From Candidatus Jettenia caeni (GTDB taxonomy: Bacteria; Planctomycetota; Brocadiia; Brocadiales; Brocadiaceae), in contig BAFH01000002.1 of assembly GCA_000296795.1 (NCBI GenBank), forward strand, positions 186,001 through 250,000: DNA of 64,000 bases, read 5' to 3'. The translations under genes and the position numbers were made by a program. Below the pieces are notes generated by a model. That model had not been told where the DNA came from. It saw nothing but the letters and a program-made list of their open reading frames with translations, and made no database searches. Positions 33,711 through 42,893 of the stretch are shown here, one piece after another (within the stretch, counting starts at the first letter, position 1; every line of letters begins with the position of its first letter).

Positions 33711-35272
33711 TAACTACTCAGGTAGTTTCACGAAAACAGCATAAATAGCGAGTGGATTTTTTTACTACGACTCTTGTTCTTTGGCACGTTTATCCATAAA
33801 CCGGGATGAATGGAGAACCGCTAAATATAGTTCCAATGGCCTCTATGATCTTTCGGGATTGTTTACGAACGGTTGAGATAAAACTACGGATTCGACAAAA
33901 GTCATGAGCCATATCCTCACTACGAAATGTGCCTGAGATCTTTTGTTTCAACTTCGCCATTCGAATATCCCGCTCGGCCAAGTTATTATCAAAAGGCACA
34001 TTGAAGTCATACATGAATGCCAAGACTTTTTGACAATGGATATCAAACCGTTCCACTAAACATCTGGCCTTACCTTTTTTGGGTCTCCCCCGTTTGTTCC
34101 TTCCCTCAGGGGGATCTCTGAGCAGATTCGCTTTATAGCCTTTTTCAACAATCGATTGATAGAGTCTCTCAAAATACTTGATCTGCCTCTGGCTCAATTG
34201 CCTTTGCCTTGCTTCTCTGGCTTTTTCGGTCTTGTGTTTTATCTCGAGCAAACACTTGATCATCTCACTGGCCCAGGACTGATCATAGCGCTCTTTGATA
34301 AAGGTAAGTTCTCTTAAGTGATGAGCATTACATAAGCCATGACGGCATTGCTGGTAGGTAAAATAGGCGCTCAAACTGTCATGGATGGCCGTTCCTTGAT
34401 AGGCGGGTAATATTCCAATATCGTTCATAGCCTCCTGGCCGCGTCTTTGATGAATTGAATAATAGGTGAGCTCTTTGGTACTGGCAGTATGTAACCAATA
34501 CGTATCTCCATTCGAGGACATCCCTGTTTCATCAAAATTTACTGGTGATGAGACTTTCAGCTGCTCTTTAATTCTTTCAACTGGTTCTTCCAGATGTGCT
34601 GATCCTTCTTTGAGGATACTATCCAATACTCCTTCGCTGATTGGACAAGAGAATACATCCTCAAACAACTCAGCAGTCCTTTGGGAAGGTAGAAGTTGGT
34701 ACCCTCTTAAATAAATGGCAATGGCTCTCAGGTTTGATCCATACTGTACCGGAGCTGCTACTTCTTCGGGAAATGGCGCCTTATGTGTCTGCCCACACTG
34801 AGGACAGGTTTTCACTTCAGCCCTGTGTTCAGTTACTTGTACTTTGATTGGGGGGATGTCAAAAACCTGACGGCGTCTGTAAGTCTGAACTGTTTGGTCT
34901 TTCAGAACGTGTCCACAACTGCACTTTTTCTTAACCCTGTGCCAGGTAACATAGTCAGGATTTTCAACTATCTGGAGTGTTTGACCTGGATGCCCCTTCT
35001 GGCCTCCCGGTTTTCGTTTGCTCTTTGATTGCAAATCCTTGTATTTCTTAAAAACATCACTGCTTGGTGGTTTGTTACTATTACTGCTATTTTGGGCTAA
35101 CTGATTCTCTAGCTCTTTGATACGATGCTTCAAATGCTCAATGGTTGCGCTTAGTTCCACAACAGCAGCGCTTAATTCACAGAGGGTTTTTACAACTGCT
35201 TCCGGGCCAGCATGATATATTTCCAGCGCTTCTTCTGGTGTTAAAGCTTTCATACGTAAACCTTAAGTGAAT
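33711..35272 (-). mobile_element. IS66-family insertion sequence (ISBst12-like, transposase only)
   Basis: The element holds one long transposase gene without the small tnpA/tnpB genes of larger IS66 members. Probable ends are near GTAACTACTCAGGTAG (left, from 33711) and the region around 35257-35272 (reverse complement GTTATTCACTTAAGGTTTACG); the two are only partly similar and I could not find a convincing 8-bp target duplication. Boundaries are therefore approximate. Confidence 0.7.
33790..35253 (-). CDS. IS66-family transposase (TnpC)
   Basis: The 487-residue transposase has an N-terminal coiled-coil region (about 20-55) ending in the IS66 phrase AQNSSNSNKPPSSD. A zinc-finger-like CSCG...CPQCG (about residues 110-155) follows. 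The catalytic domain has VNFDETGM, IHDSLSAYF with CNAHHLRELTFI, and NNLAERDIRMAKLKQKISG. These are the defining DDE features. It appears full length. ATG 35253 gives the usual start. Confidence 0.94.
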   Translation of the reverse strand: MKALTPEEALEIYHAGPEAVVKTLCELSAAVVELSATIEHLKHRIKELENQLAQNSSNSNKPPSSDVFKKYKDLQSKSKRKPGGQKGHPGQTLQIVENPDYVTWHRVKKKCSCGHVLKDQTVQTYRRRQVFDIPPIKVQVTEHRAEVKTCPQCGQTHKAPFPEEVAAPVQYGSNLRAIAIYLRGYQLLPSQRTAELFEDVFSCPISEGVLDSILKEGSAHLEEPVERIKEQLKVSSPVNFDETGMSSNGDTYWLHTASTKELTYYSIHQRRGQEAMNDIGILPAYQGTAIHDSLSAYFTYQQCRHGLCNAHHLRELTFIKERYDQSWASEMIKCLLEIKHKTEKAREARQRQLSQRQIKYFERLYQSIVEKGYKANLLRDPPEGRNKRGRPKKGKARCLVERFDIHCQKVLAFMYDFNVPFDNNLAERDIRMAKLKQKISGTFRSEDMAHDFCRIRSFISTVRKQSRKIIEAIGTIFSGSPFIPVYG

Positions 35273-35318
35273 AACTTTACTAAATCCAGTAAAAAATAAC
35301 GAATTTGATCATTTTTTT

Positions 35319-35349
35319 ATGGCCTATATCAAAAAGTACCTGAATAGTA
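35319..35349 (+). pseudogene. Severed 5' end of the HNH nuclease gene
   Basis: ATG 35319 reads MAYIKKYLNS and runs up to the TA target of the IS630 element. Joining it at TA to 36590 continues in frame as NSYYVTVKM, the start of the nuclease. No good ribosome site is seen before it, and the IS66 element ends about 50 bases upstream, so the native promoter may also be gone. Confidence 0.65.
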
Positions 35350-36587
35350 TAAGGTTTCATTAAAACATCGACAATATCAGTGATATTTGCTATAATACTT
35401 GCCAAAAACTTCGAAAGGAGAGATCATGGCAAGAAAAACAAAGAGGAGTATCTTATTGCTTAAGGATGATCAATTGCAAGAACTTAACAGAATTATCCGA
35501 ACACGCACGTCTCCTGCTCAAGAAATCCAGAGGGCAAAGATTTTATTATCATATCACGGAAACCCAAACATTTCAAAAGTAGCTCAAGACGTAGAAGTTG
35601 CCCGTGATACCGTATACAAGTGCATTGACAAGGCGCTTGAAATGGGAGTCGAAAGTGCCTTGAAGGATTTATACCACCGTCCAAAAGATCCAACAATAAC
35701 AATGGAAGCAAAGGCCTGGCTTGTGAACATAGCCTGCTGCAAACCAAAAGACCTTGGAATGGCTGCGGAGTTGTGGACACAAAAAGCGCTTGCAGGCTAT
35801 GCGCGTAAGCATGCTACACAAGCCGGACATCCATCATTAAGCCGGGCAGGAAAGACCACGGTAAATCGAATACTAAAAAATCAAACATTACAACCCCACA
35901 AGGTTAAGTACTATCTTGAAAAACGCGATCCTGCGTTTGAATCAAAAATGAAAGAGGTTCTCTTGGTTTACCAAGAGGTTTCTCTGCAAAAGGATTCCCC
36001 AAATATGGATGATAAAAAACAATTATACACTGTTTGCGTTGATGAAAAACCGGGTGTTCAAGCTCTTGCAAATGTTGCACCCGATCTGCCACCTCAACCT
36101 AATCAGTATCCTCAGATTGCAAGAGACCATGAATACAAACGTCTCGGAACTGCTTCGATTTTAGCGGGCATAGACTTGCACGATGGCCATGTGTTTGCTC
36201 AAGTTCAACACCGTCATCGAAGCAGGGAATTTATTGAGCTGTTGAAGGAAATAGATGCATACTATCCTCTTGATGCTCAAATTCGAATAATTCTGGACAA
36301 TCATTCTTCCCATATTTCCCGGGAAACACGGGCATATCTTGCAACACGGCCGGGACGGTTTATTTATGTTCACACGCCAACTCATGGGTCTTGGCTTAAC
36401 CTTGCGGAAACGTTATTTGGCAAAATGGCACGCACCTTTCTTCGCCATATGAGAGTCTCTTCATGGGATGACCTTAAGAAAAGAATAGTGTTAGGGGTAC
36501 AAGAAATCAATGAGCAACCCGTGGTGCACCGATGGCGCAAATTTGAATTTTTAACAAACTAATTGTCGATGTTTTAATGAAACGTTA
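35350..36587 (+). mobile_element. IS630-family insertion sequence inserted in the HNH gene, with TA target duplication
   Basis: Terminal inverted repeats GTTTCATTAAAACATCGACA... (35354-35375) and its exact reverse complement at 36562-36583 are perfect over 22 bases and continue outward with one mismatch to TATAA/TTATA. TA on both sides (35348-35349 and 36588-36589) is the target duplication typical of IS630/Tc1. Removing the element restores an unbroken reading frame from ATG 35319 into the HNH gene, which proves the insertion site. Confidence 0.88.
35426..36562 (+). CDS. IS630-family transposase
   Basis: The 378-residue transposase begins MARKTKRSILLL with an N-terminal helix-turn-helix (about 35-75; NISKVAQDVEVARDTVYKCI). 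The DDE domain shows CVDEKPG, RIILDNHSSH and SWLNLAETLFGKMAR. ATG 35426 is chosen because of the GAAAGGAGAGATC ribosome site; an upstream frame start has none. Its stop falls within the right inverted repeat. It seems intact. Confidence 0.93.
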   Translation: MARKTKRSILLLKDDQLQELNRIIRTRTSPAQEIQRAKILLSYHGNPNISKVAQDVEVARDTVYKCIDKALEMGVESALKDLYHRPKDPTITMEAKAWLVNIACCKPKDLGMAAELWTQKALAGYARKHATQAGHPSLSRAGKTTVNRILKNQTLQPHKVKYYLEKRDPAFESKMKEVLLVYQEVSLQKDSPNMDDKKQLYTVCVDEKPGVQALANVAPDLPPQPNQYPQIARDHEYKRLGTASILAGIDLHDGHVFAQVQHRHRSREFIELLKEIDAYYPLDAQIRIILDNHSSHISRETRAYLATRPGRFIYVHTPTHGSWLNLAETLFGKMARTFLRHMRVSSWDDLKKRIVLGVQEINEQPVVHRWRKFEFLTN

Positions 36588-37413
36588 TAATAGTTACTAT
36601 GTAACAGTTAAAATGACGCAGGGCCGTATAAACAAGGGGTTAATAGCCATTCCAGTCTCTTTGTCGAAATGGTTTCCTGATCACAATGGTATTATTAAGG
36701 TATATTTAGATGATTCAACTGATTTAGAGATCAAGAAATACTCCTCTTATAACAGTAGCACTCGTGAATGTAGAATTTATGGAATGCGGGAATGGTTTGA
36801 GAAAAATAGAATCGAAAATGATGATGAAATAGTAATTCAAATTATAGACCAGAACAATTTTAAATATAAACTAATAAGGGAATCAAATTTTATAATTAAA
36901 ACTCAGCAGATTCAGAATAAATTTGATAATTCAATTGATGAGCAAGAAGCATTACAGCATCTAGATGAAATAGTAAATTGGACAAGAACAAAAGAAGAAA
37001 TTGTTAAATTAAGTGAGTTCCATAGATTAATTAGACAAACTAGTACTATAGGAGAAAGAAAAAGAACCATTAGAAGAAAAGCATCTGCTAAAGAAAGTGC
37101 CCCACCTAGCGTAAAAGTTTTACTTAATAGAATTTATTCAGGACATTGCCAGATTTGTGACTTTTGGTTTTTAAAAAAAGATAAAAACCCCTATTTTGAG
37201 ACTCATCATATTAACCCCGAAAAAGATGACTATATTCAAAATTTATTAGCAGTTTGCGGAAATTGCCATAATCAATTCCGCTATTCAAACGTAAGACAAG
37301 AGTTTAAGGAAGGATGGATTTCAAAGGTGTTTTTCAACGATAGAGTATTTGAAGTAAATCAAATAGTTTTTAAACAAAAATTTGAGGAAGCAGCAAAAAA
37401 AATTTTTATTTAA
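36577..37413 (+). CDS. HNH endonuclease with an N-terminal pseudobarrel-like domain, 5' end replaced by IS630
   Basis: The 278-residue product carries a C-terminal HNH/His-Me finger (about 185-250): CQICDFWFL, FETHHINPEKDD, NLLAVCGNCHNQF. The two Cys pairs bind zinc and HH-N is the catalytic set. The N-terminal half (about 5-110; VTVKMTQGRINKGLIAIP, then YGMREWFEKN) looks like a B3/EcoRII-N-type DNA-recognition barrel. A restriction or defence nuclease is inferred; no methyltransferase gene is nearby. The present ATG 36577 lies in the right end of the IS630 element. Before insertion the frame began at ATG 35319 (MAYIKKYLNSNSYYV...), so only about nine residues changed. Base composition is more A/T-rich than the surroundings, hinting at transfer. 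Confidence 0.75.
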   Translation: MKRYNSYYVTVKMTQGRINKGLIAIPVSLSKWFPDHNGIIKVYLDDSTDLEIKKYSSYNSSTRECRIYGMREWFEKNRIENDDEIVIQIIDQNNFKYKLIRESNFIIKTQQIQNKFDNSIDEQEALQHLDEIVNWTRTKEEIVKLSEFHRLIRQTSTIGERKRTIRRKASAKESAPPSVKVLLNRIYSGHCQICDFWFLKKDKNPYFETHHINPEKDDYIQNLLAVCGNCHNQFRYSNVRQEFKEGWISKVFFNDRVFEVNQIVFKQKFEEAAKKIFI

Positions 37414-37555
37414 ATTTAGTGCCTGATTTAAAGTAGTTCTCAAATTAGACACGGACAAATAAGTTTGCTCATACTACGCTTTGATATGGAATTGTAAGCG
37501 TTAATTTAGATTGAATATTTGCTTTTTTCTTTAACATTTTTCTCATGTACATGGT

Positions 37556-38821
37556 ATGCAGGTCTCTATCGTAAAAGCTATATTTAACTGGCGGATACTG
37601 GTTACCTTCTTTTTGGGTATAAGCTCTGGCATCCCTCTTTTAGTTACCGGTTCTACACTTCAGGCGTGGATGACGGATGAGAAGGTAGACCTTGCGGTAA
37701 TCGGGATGTTTTCTTTAGTGGGGCTTCCTTACACAGTAAAGTTCCTTTGGTCCCCTTTTTTGGATCGATACGTACCGCCATTCTTTAGTCGCAGACGTGG
37801 ATGGATGCTGATTTTTCAAGTACTTCTTATGCTGGCTATTGGGGCGTTTTATCTTGTGAGACCTGCTGAGTCTCCGTGGATTATAGCCTTTCTGGCGGTA
37901 CTTGTATCATTTTTTAGTGCGAGCCAGGATGTTGTTGTTGATGCTTATCGACGAGAGCTTTTAAAGGATGAAGAGCTAGGGCTAGGGTCTTCTCTGGCTG
38001 TTAATGGGTATCGGACAGGCATGCTCATTTCTGGTGCGTTTGCGCTCTTTCTGGCTGACCGTATTTCCTGGAATTACGTTTATGTACTGCTAGCCGCCTC
38101 ACTGCTCATAGGTATTATTACTACCTGTTTCAGTCCAAACCCTGAAGGGCAGATCATACCACCTCAATCTCTTCGTGATGCCGTTATAGAACCTTTTATC
38201 GATTATTTTAAGAGAAAAGGGGCTTTTGAAATTCTGGCGTTTATCCTCCTCTATAAGATTGGCGATATTATGGCAGCCAATATGACAATCCCTTTTATTT
38301 TGAAGATTGGGTTTACCAAAACGGATCTGGCTGTTATTGCACAAACCTTTGGTATATTTGCTACCATTGCGGGAAGTCTTATTGGTGGCATTCTCATGAT
38401 AAGAATTGGACTTCATAATGCCCTCTGGATTTTTGGAATTCTTCAAGCTATTTCCACCTTATCGTTTTCTACACTCGCATCTATCGGGGCATATTACTCT
38501 ATCCTGGTGTCAACGATAACCTTTGAGAATCTAACGAGCGGTATGGGAGTTTCTGCTTATACGGCTTTTATGGCAAGCCTGTGCAATAAGAGGTTTACCG
38601 CCACACAATATGCCCTTTTGAGCAGCCTTATGGGTGTTCCCCGGGTAATTGTTTCATCCCCTACCGGGTATTTGGCCGAATATCTTGGGTGGAATTATTT
38701 TTTTATCTTTTGCACTCTGGCCGCTATTCCTGGCCTGATATTCCTCTTTCGTTACCGGACATGGCAAGAAAAATCTTATCCTTTGAAATCAGAGATTTCA
38801 CAGGTTACACAGATACCATAA
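37556..38821 (+). CDS. MFS transporter, AmpG (muropeptide permease) family
   Basis: The 421-residue protein has about 12 membrane helices. The opening FFLGISSGIPLLVTGSTLQAWM and VGLPYTVKFLWSPFLDRYVPPF...RRRGWM are the AmpG hallmark; ASQDVVVDAYRREL follows. AmpG imports GlcNAc-anhydro-muropeptides for cell-wall recycling, which fits murB and uppP in the window. The last residues (SEISQVTQIP) are encoded by a dispersed inverted repeat that begins near 38785, so the native C-terminus may have been replaced. The ribosome site is weak. Substrate is inferred by family. Confidence 0.85.
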   Translation: MQVSIVKAIFNWRILVTFFLGISSGIPLLVTGSTLQAWMTDEKVDLAVIGMFSLVGLPYTVKFLWSPFLDRYVPPFFSRRRGWMLIFQVLLMLAIGAFYLVRPAESPWIIAFLAVLVSFFSASQDVVVDAYRRELLKDEELGLGSSLAVNGYRTGMLISGAFALFLADRISWNYVYVLLAASLLIGIITTCFSPNPEGQIIPPQSLRDAVIEPFIDYFKRKGAFEILAFILLYKIGDIMAANMTIPFILKIGFTKTDLAVIAQTFGIFATIAGSLIGGILMIRIGLHNALWIFGILQAISTLSFSTLASIGAYYSILVSTITFENLTSGMGVSAYTAFMASLCNKRFTATQYALLSSLMGVPRVIVSSPTGYLAEYLGWNYFFIFCTLAAIPGLIFLFRYRTWQEKSYPLKSEISQVTQIP

Positions 38822-38985
38822 GGAAATTTTTTGCTCTGATTCTTAGCGGTATACTATGAGGTGTAAAATGGCAATAAGGGCGAGGCATTTGCACACGATA
38901 GGTGGATTACTTATTTCATAATCAGCAGATACTTTGCCCTTGCAAATAGCTTAAATTATCTATGCAATCTGTGAAATCTGTGGTT
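38785..38985. repeat. Inverted repeat pair related to the one in the TPR gene
   Basis: GATTTCACAGGTTACACAGATAC (about 38792-38815, overlapping the AmpG 3' end) faces CTATGCAATCTGTGAAATCTGTGG (about 38960-38983). The shared ACACAGAT/ATCTGTG arms match those at 13414-13507. The space between has no gene. Confidence 0.6.
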
Positions 38986-39034
38986 CCCGTATTTGTCTTT
39001 TTATGGATACTGTATTAACCTGGAGGTTTGTAAA

Positions 39035-40405
39035 ATGAAGAACTCTGTTTTTTTTATCAGTCTTTCCTGTCTGTTTCTTTTTCCTGTTTTAACTCGTGAT
39101 TCCAGAGCACAGGAGAAGCACATCTCTATTACTGTTTACCAGAATAATCTTGGCTTGGTTCATGATGTCCGCAAGATAGATTTAAAAGCTGGGGATCAGC
39201 AAATTCGTTTTACCGATGTTCCGTCTTCAATTGATCCTACCTCAGTTCATTTTAAATCACTGAGTGCACCGGATCAGGTAGCTGCTCTTGAACAAAACTA
39301 CGAGTATGATCTGGTGAGTGCAGAAAAAATATTGCAGAAGTATATCGATCAGGTTATTCAATTATTTACGAAAGAGGGTAAAGTCTTTGAGGGAAAGTTG
39401 CTCAGTACCGGTGGAAATGTTGTGCTGGAGAAGAAGGACGGAGGGATTCAATCTATTGCCATGGCGAATGTTCTGAATGTAGACTTCCCTGAATTACCAG
39501 CAGGTTTGATTACCAGACCGACCCTTGTCTGGTATCTTTCGAATGAAAAAGCCGGCACACATACGATAGAAACGAGCTACCTGACGGGAGGAATTGGTTG
39601 GCATGCAGAATATGTTGCGTTGGTAAATAAAGATGAAACAACATTAGATTTGTCTGCCTGGGTTTCCATCCAAAATCAATCAGGCACAGATTACGAAGGC
39701 GCTAAGCTTAAACTGGTAGCAGGTGATGTTCATCGGATAACCCCGCCTCCACCGGTATATACTGCTTATGAAGAACTGGCAATGGAAAAAGTCGCTTCGG
39801 CTCCCCAATTTAAGGAAAAGGCCTTCTTTGAGTATCATCTTTATACACTTCAGCGTGATGCCACAATTAAAAATAATCAAATAAAACAGCTCTCGCTTTT
39901 TCCAACGGCAACAACATCCGTAAAAAAGATCTATGAGTATGATGGATCTAAAAACGAGAAGAAGATTAATGTAAAATTGGAATTTATAAACGCAGAAGAA
40001 AATGGTTTGGGATTGCCCATTCCTGCCGGAAAGGTACGGGTTTATAAATCCGATGAAGACCAGTCGCAAATCTTTCTCGGTGAAGACCAGGTAGATCATA
40101 CACCGAAGAATGAAAAAATACGGCTGTATGTAGGAGATGCATTTGATATCGTTGGTGAACGAAAACAGATCAATTATAAACAATTAGGTGACCGCGCACG
40201 GGAAGAGACATGGCAAATCAAGTTACGTAATCATAAAAAAGAAGATGTCGAGATTCTCGTAATAGAACATGTCTGGGGAGATTTTGAAATTCGTGAATCC
40301 TCACATCCGTATCATAAAAAAGATGCAAATACCCTTGAATTCCTCATTCCGGTAAAAAAAGATACAGAGACAATAGTGAAATATACGATATTGTACCGTT
40401 GGTAA
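39035..40405 (+). CDS. Exported DUF4139 domain protein
   Basis: The 456-residue protein starts MKNSVFFISLSC with a signal peptide (about 1-24, ending DSRAQ). The mature part matches the DUF4139 layout: an N-terminal beta region with VYQNNLGLVHDVRKIDL and the middle GIGWHAEYVALVNKDETTLDLSAWVSIQNQSGTDYEGAKLKLVAGDV. A long C-terminal beta domain has WQIKLRNHKKEDVEILVIEHVWGDFEI. Function is unknown; mucoidy-inhibitor-like relatives are envelope proteins. Start at 39035 is supported by GGAGG at 39023-39027. It is oriented with corA and ndh but separated from them by 170 bases. Confidence 0.85.
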   Translation: MKNSVFFISLSCLFLFPVLTRDSRAQEKHISITVYQNNLGLVHDVRKIDLKAGDQQIRFTDVPSSIDPTSVHFKSLSAPDQVAALEQNYEYDLVSAEKILQKYIDQVIQLFTKEGKVFEGKLLSTGGNVVLEKKDGGIQSIAMANVLNVDFPELPAGLITRPTLVWYLSNEKAGTHTIETSYLTGGIGWHAEYVALVNKDETTLDLSAWVSIQNQSGTDYEGAKLKLVAGDVHRITPPPPVYTAYEELAMEKVASAPQFKEKAFFEYHLYTLQRDATIKNNQIKQLSLFPTATTSVKKIYEYDGSKNEKKINVKLEFINAEENGLGLPIPAGKVRVYKSDEDQSQIFLGEDQVDHTPKNEKIRLYVGDAFDIVGERKQINYKQLGDRAREETWQIKLRNHKKEDVEILVIEHVWGDFEIRESSHPYHKKDANTLEFLIPVKKDTETIVKYTILYRW

Positions 40406-40579
40406 TTTATAATGGTTGTAAAATGAGTAAAAATGTATTAAATAGAACCTAAGGCTAATACAATAGGGTATTTTTTGCTATGAAACATATATGGCAATTC
40501 CAAAAAGCAGGAATCGTTTTCATATTTGATAGTACGTAATTATCTTATTTAACAACAACCGTCGTCTGTTTTTGAAAAT

Positions 40580-41509
40580 ATGATTACCATCTTCAAAAGT
40601 ACGGATCAAGGGTTAAAAACTATTCATACCCTGAGCGATGGAATCTGGATTAACGTTACAGATCCCAGTTCGGAAGAAATTGCACAGGTAGAAAAATGGG
40701 GTATTCTTCCTGAGTTCGTAACTCATTCTCTGGATATTGATGAACGTGCCCGGACAGAGAGAAATAACAGTCTTATCCTGATCGTGCTCCGTCTTCCCTA
40801 TAAACAGGACAAGATAGCAGATATTCCATACATCACTGTGCCGCTTGGGATTGTTCTGGCTGATAAATTTATCGTAACGATCAGCCGAAAAGAGACCGTC
40901 ATTATTAAGGAATTTGCTGCCGGCCGTATACATGACCTGTCTACTGATAAAAAGAATCGGTTTGTCCTGCAGTTGTTTTTCCACACGGCAAATCAATACC
41001 TGAATTATCTGCGTGATATTGATGCCGCTGTTAGTATACTGAAAGATAAGCTCTACCGGTCGGTGCAAAATAAAGAGGTTCTGGACTTACTCAAGTATCA
41101 AAAGAGCCTGATCTATTTTACTTCTGACTTAAAATCAAATGAATTAATGTTTGAACGGTTGCAAAAAGGTCAGTTGTTTCAGGCTTACCCGGAGGATGCA
41201 GAACTCCTGGATGATGTCCTTATTGAGATTCGCCAGGCAATGGAAATGACGAGCATCTCAGAGAATATCCTGAGTCAGATGATGGATGCATTTGCATCCA
41301 TTATCTCTAATAATCTCAATGTAATCCTGAAGTTCCTGGCTTCGATAACGATTGTAATTAGCCTTCCCACTTTGGTTGCCGGTTTTTATGGCATGAATGT
41401 GCGTCTTCCGGGGCAGAATTACTCCTTTACATTTTCATCGATATTGCTTGTCTCTCTTGTGATATCTTTGATAGTAGTAATTATTTTCAAAAAGAAAGAC
41501 TGGTTGTGA
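40580..41509 (+). CDS. corA: CorA-family divalent cation transporter
   Basis: The 309-residue protein has a long soluble N-terminal domain (about 1-245) that forms the funnel, and two C-terminal membrane helices (about 250-270 and 283-303). The signature GMN is present in VAGFYGMNVRLP after the first helix. The final KKKDWL cap is typical. It imports Mg2+ (or Co2+/Ni2+) as a pentamer. The start lies after an A/T-rich gap with no strong ribosome site. It may be co-transcribed with the NDH-2 gene 58 bases downstream. Confidence 0.92.
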   Translation: MITIFKSTDQGLKTIHTLSDGIWINVTDPSSEEIAQVEKWGILPEFVTHSLDIDERARTERNNSLILIVLRLPYKQDKIADIPYITVPLGIVLADKFIVTISRKETVIIKEFAAGRIHDLSTDKKNRFVLQLFFHTANQYLNYLRDIDAAVSILKDKLYRSVQNKEVLDLLKYQKSLIYFTSDLKSNELMFERLQKGQLFQAYPEDAELLDDVLIEIRQAMEMTSISENILSQMMDAFASIISNNLNVILKFLASITIVISLPTLVAGFYGMNVRLPGQNYSFTFSSILLVSLVISLIVVIIFKKKDWL

Positions 41510-41567
41510 ATGAAAGCATGAGATGGATGAATATCTTATGTATTATTGATATTCCAGGAGACAAGAG

Positions 41568-42818
41568 ATGAAGCGAGTGGTAATCGTCGGAGTTGGTTTC
41601 GCCGGACTTAGAGCAGCCCGGACCTTAGCAAATAAGGGCTTCGACGTTTTGCTGCTTGACCGGAATAATTATCATCTCTTTCAGCCGTTGCTGTACCAGG
41701 TAGCAACAGCAGAACTGGAACAGGAATCGATTGTCTATCCCATCAGGGAGATTATACGGCGCTGGAGGGGAGTACACTTCCGGCTTGCTGAGGTATGGGG
41801 TATTGATCTTGAACGTCATCAGGTGTTAACAGCCAACGGTGTAATTGCATATGACTACCTTATACTTGCCACAGGCAGTGTAACGAATTTCTTTGGTATG
41901 GATACTATGAAACGTTACGGATATGATCTTAAATATCTCAACGATGCAGTCGTACTGCGGAATCAAATCCTGAGCTCTTTTGAATACGCAGCACAAAAGC
42001 CAAATGCATCCGAGCGTTTAGCATTGCTTACCTTTGTAGTTGTTGGCGGGGGACCGACTGGCGTTGAATTCACCGGCGCACTGGCAGAATTAGTTCATCA
42101 TGTCTTATCGAAGGATTATCCGGAGTTGCAGGTAAAGGATATCAGGATTATTCTTATAGAGGCAGGCGACAGTCTCTTATCGAATTTCCCCAAAAAGCTG
42201 CAGGACTATGCGCTTTTCAAACTTCATCGGATGGGTATCGAGGTGCGGCTTAAGACGGCTGTCAGCGGAGCCGAATCTCATCAGGTATTGTTGAAAGACG
42301 GGACATCAATTCCTTCCCGCACACTCTTTTGGGCAGCAGGTGTTCGCGCCTCATCGCTGGCTGATGCATTACCAGTGATGAAGGTCCGTGGCGGCCGCAT
42401 TATCGTCAAACAGGACCTCACGATTGAAGGCTATCCCAATGTCTTTGTTATTGGTGACATGGCTTACCTGGAGCAAGATAGACAACCGTTACCTATGATA
42501 GCGCCTGTGGCAATGCAACAGGGAGAATACGCAGGCAGGGCAATTCTTCAGGGCGAGCGTGGACGTCCGATAGGTCCATTTTACTATCGTGACAGAGGTT
42601 CAATGGCAACAATTGGCCGTGGAGCTGCAGTTGCCCATACAATGGGCTTTAGCTTTTCAGGCTTTAGTGCATGGGTTATCTGGCTGGCACTGCATTTGTT
42701 CTTTTTAATCGGTTTCCGTAACCGAATTGTGGTGTTGCTCAATTGGGGCTACGAATACTTCCTGTTAAAACGGCAAATTCGTATCATTACACAAGAGAAG
42801 AAGGAGATAAAACGGTAG
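41568..42818 (+). CDS. ndh: Type II NADH:quinone oxidoreductase (NDH-2)
   Basis: The 416-residue flavoprotein oxidises NADH and reduces quinone without pumping protons. The FAD dinucleotide fold is VVIVGVGFAGLRAARTL (about 4-20) and the NAD fold is FVVVGGGPTGVEFTGALAEL (about 160-180). NVFVIGDMAYLEQDRQPLPMIAPVAMQQGEYAGR is the second FAD segment. A C-terminal amphipathic or membrane region (LALHLFFLIGFRNRIVVLLNWGYEYF) anchors it. The start is preceded by GGAGACAAG. Adjacent to corA; uppP is convergent. Confidence 0.93.
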   Translation: MKRVVIVGVGFAGLRAARTLANKGFDVLLLDRNNYHLFQPLLYQVATAELEQESIVYPIREIIRRWRGVHFRLAEVWGIDLERHQVLTANGVIAYDYLILATGSVTNFFGMDTMKRYGYDLKYLNDAVVLRNQILSSFEYAAQKPNASERLALLTFVVVGGGPTGVEFTGALAELVHHVLSKDYPELQVKDIRIILIEAGDSLLSNFPKKLQDYALFKLHRMGIEVRLKTAVSGAESHQVLLKDGTSIPSRTLFWAAGVRASSLADALPVMKVRGGRIIVKQDLTIEGYPNVFVIGDMAYLEQDRQPLPMIAPVAMQQGEYAGRAILQGERGRPIGPFYYRDRGSMATIGRGAAVAHTMGFSFSGFSAWVIWLALHLFFLIGFRNRIVVLLNWGYEYFLLKRQIRIITQEKKEIKR

Positions 42819-42893
42819 AGACCGTGAATACAAGGGCACAAAAATGGCTTAAAGCTTCCGGTAACTCAAGGCTTTTTTCCCTGAAGGCTCATT

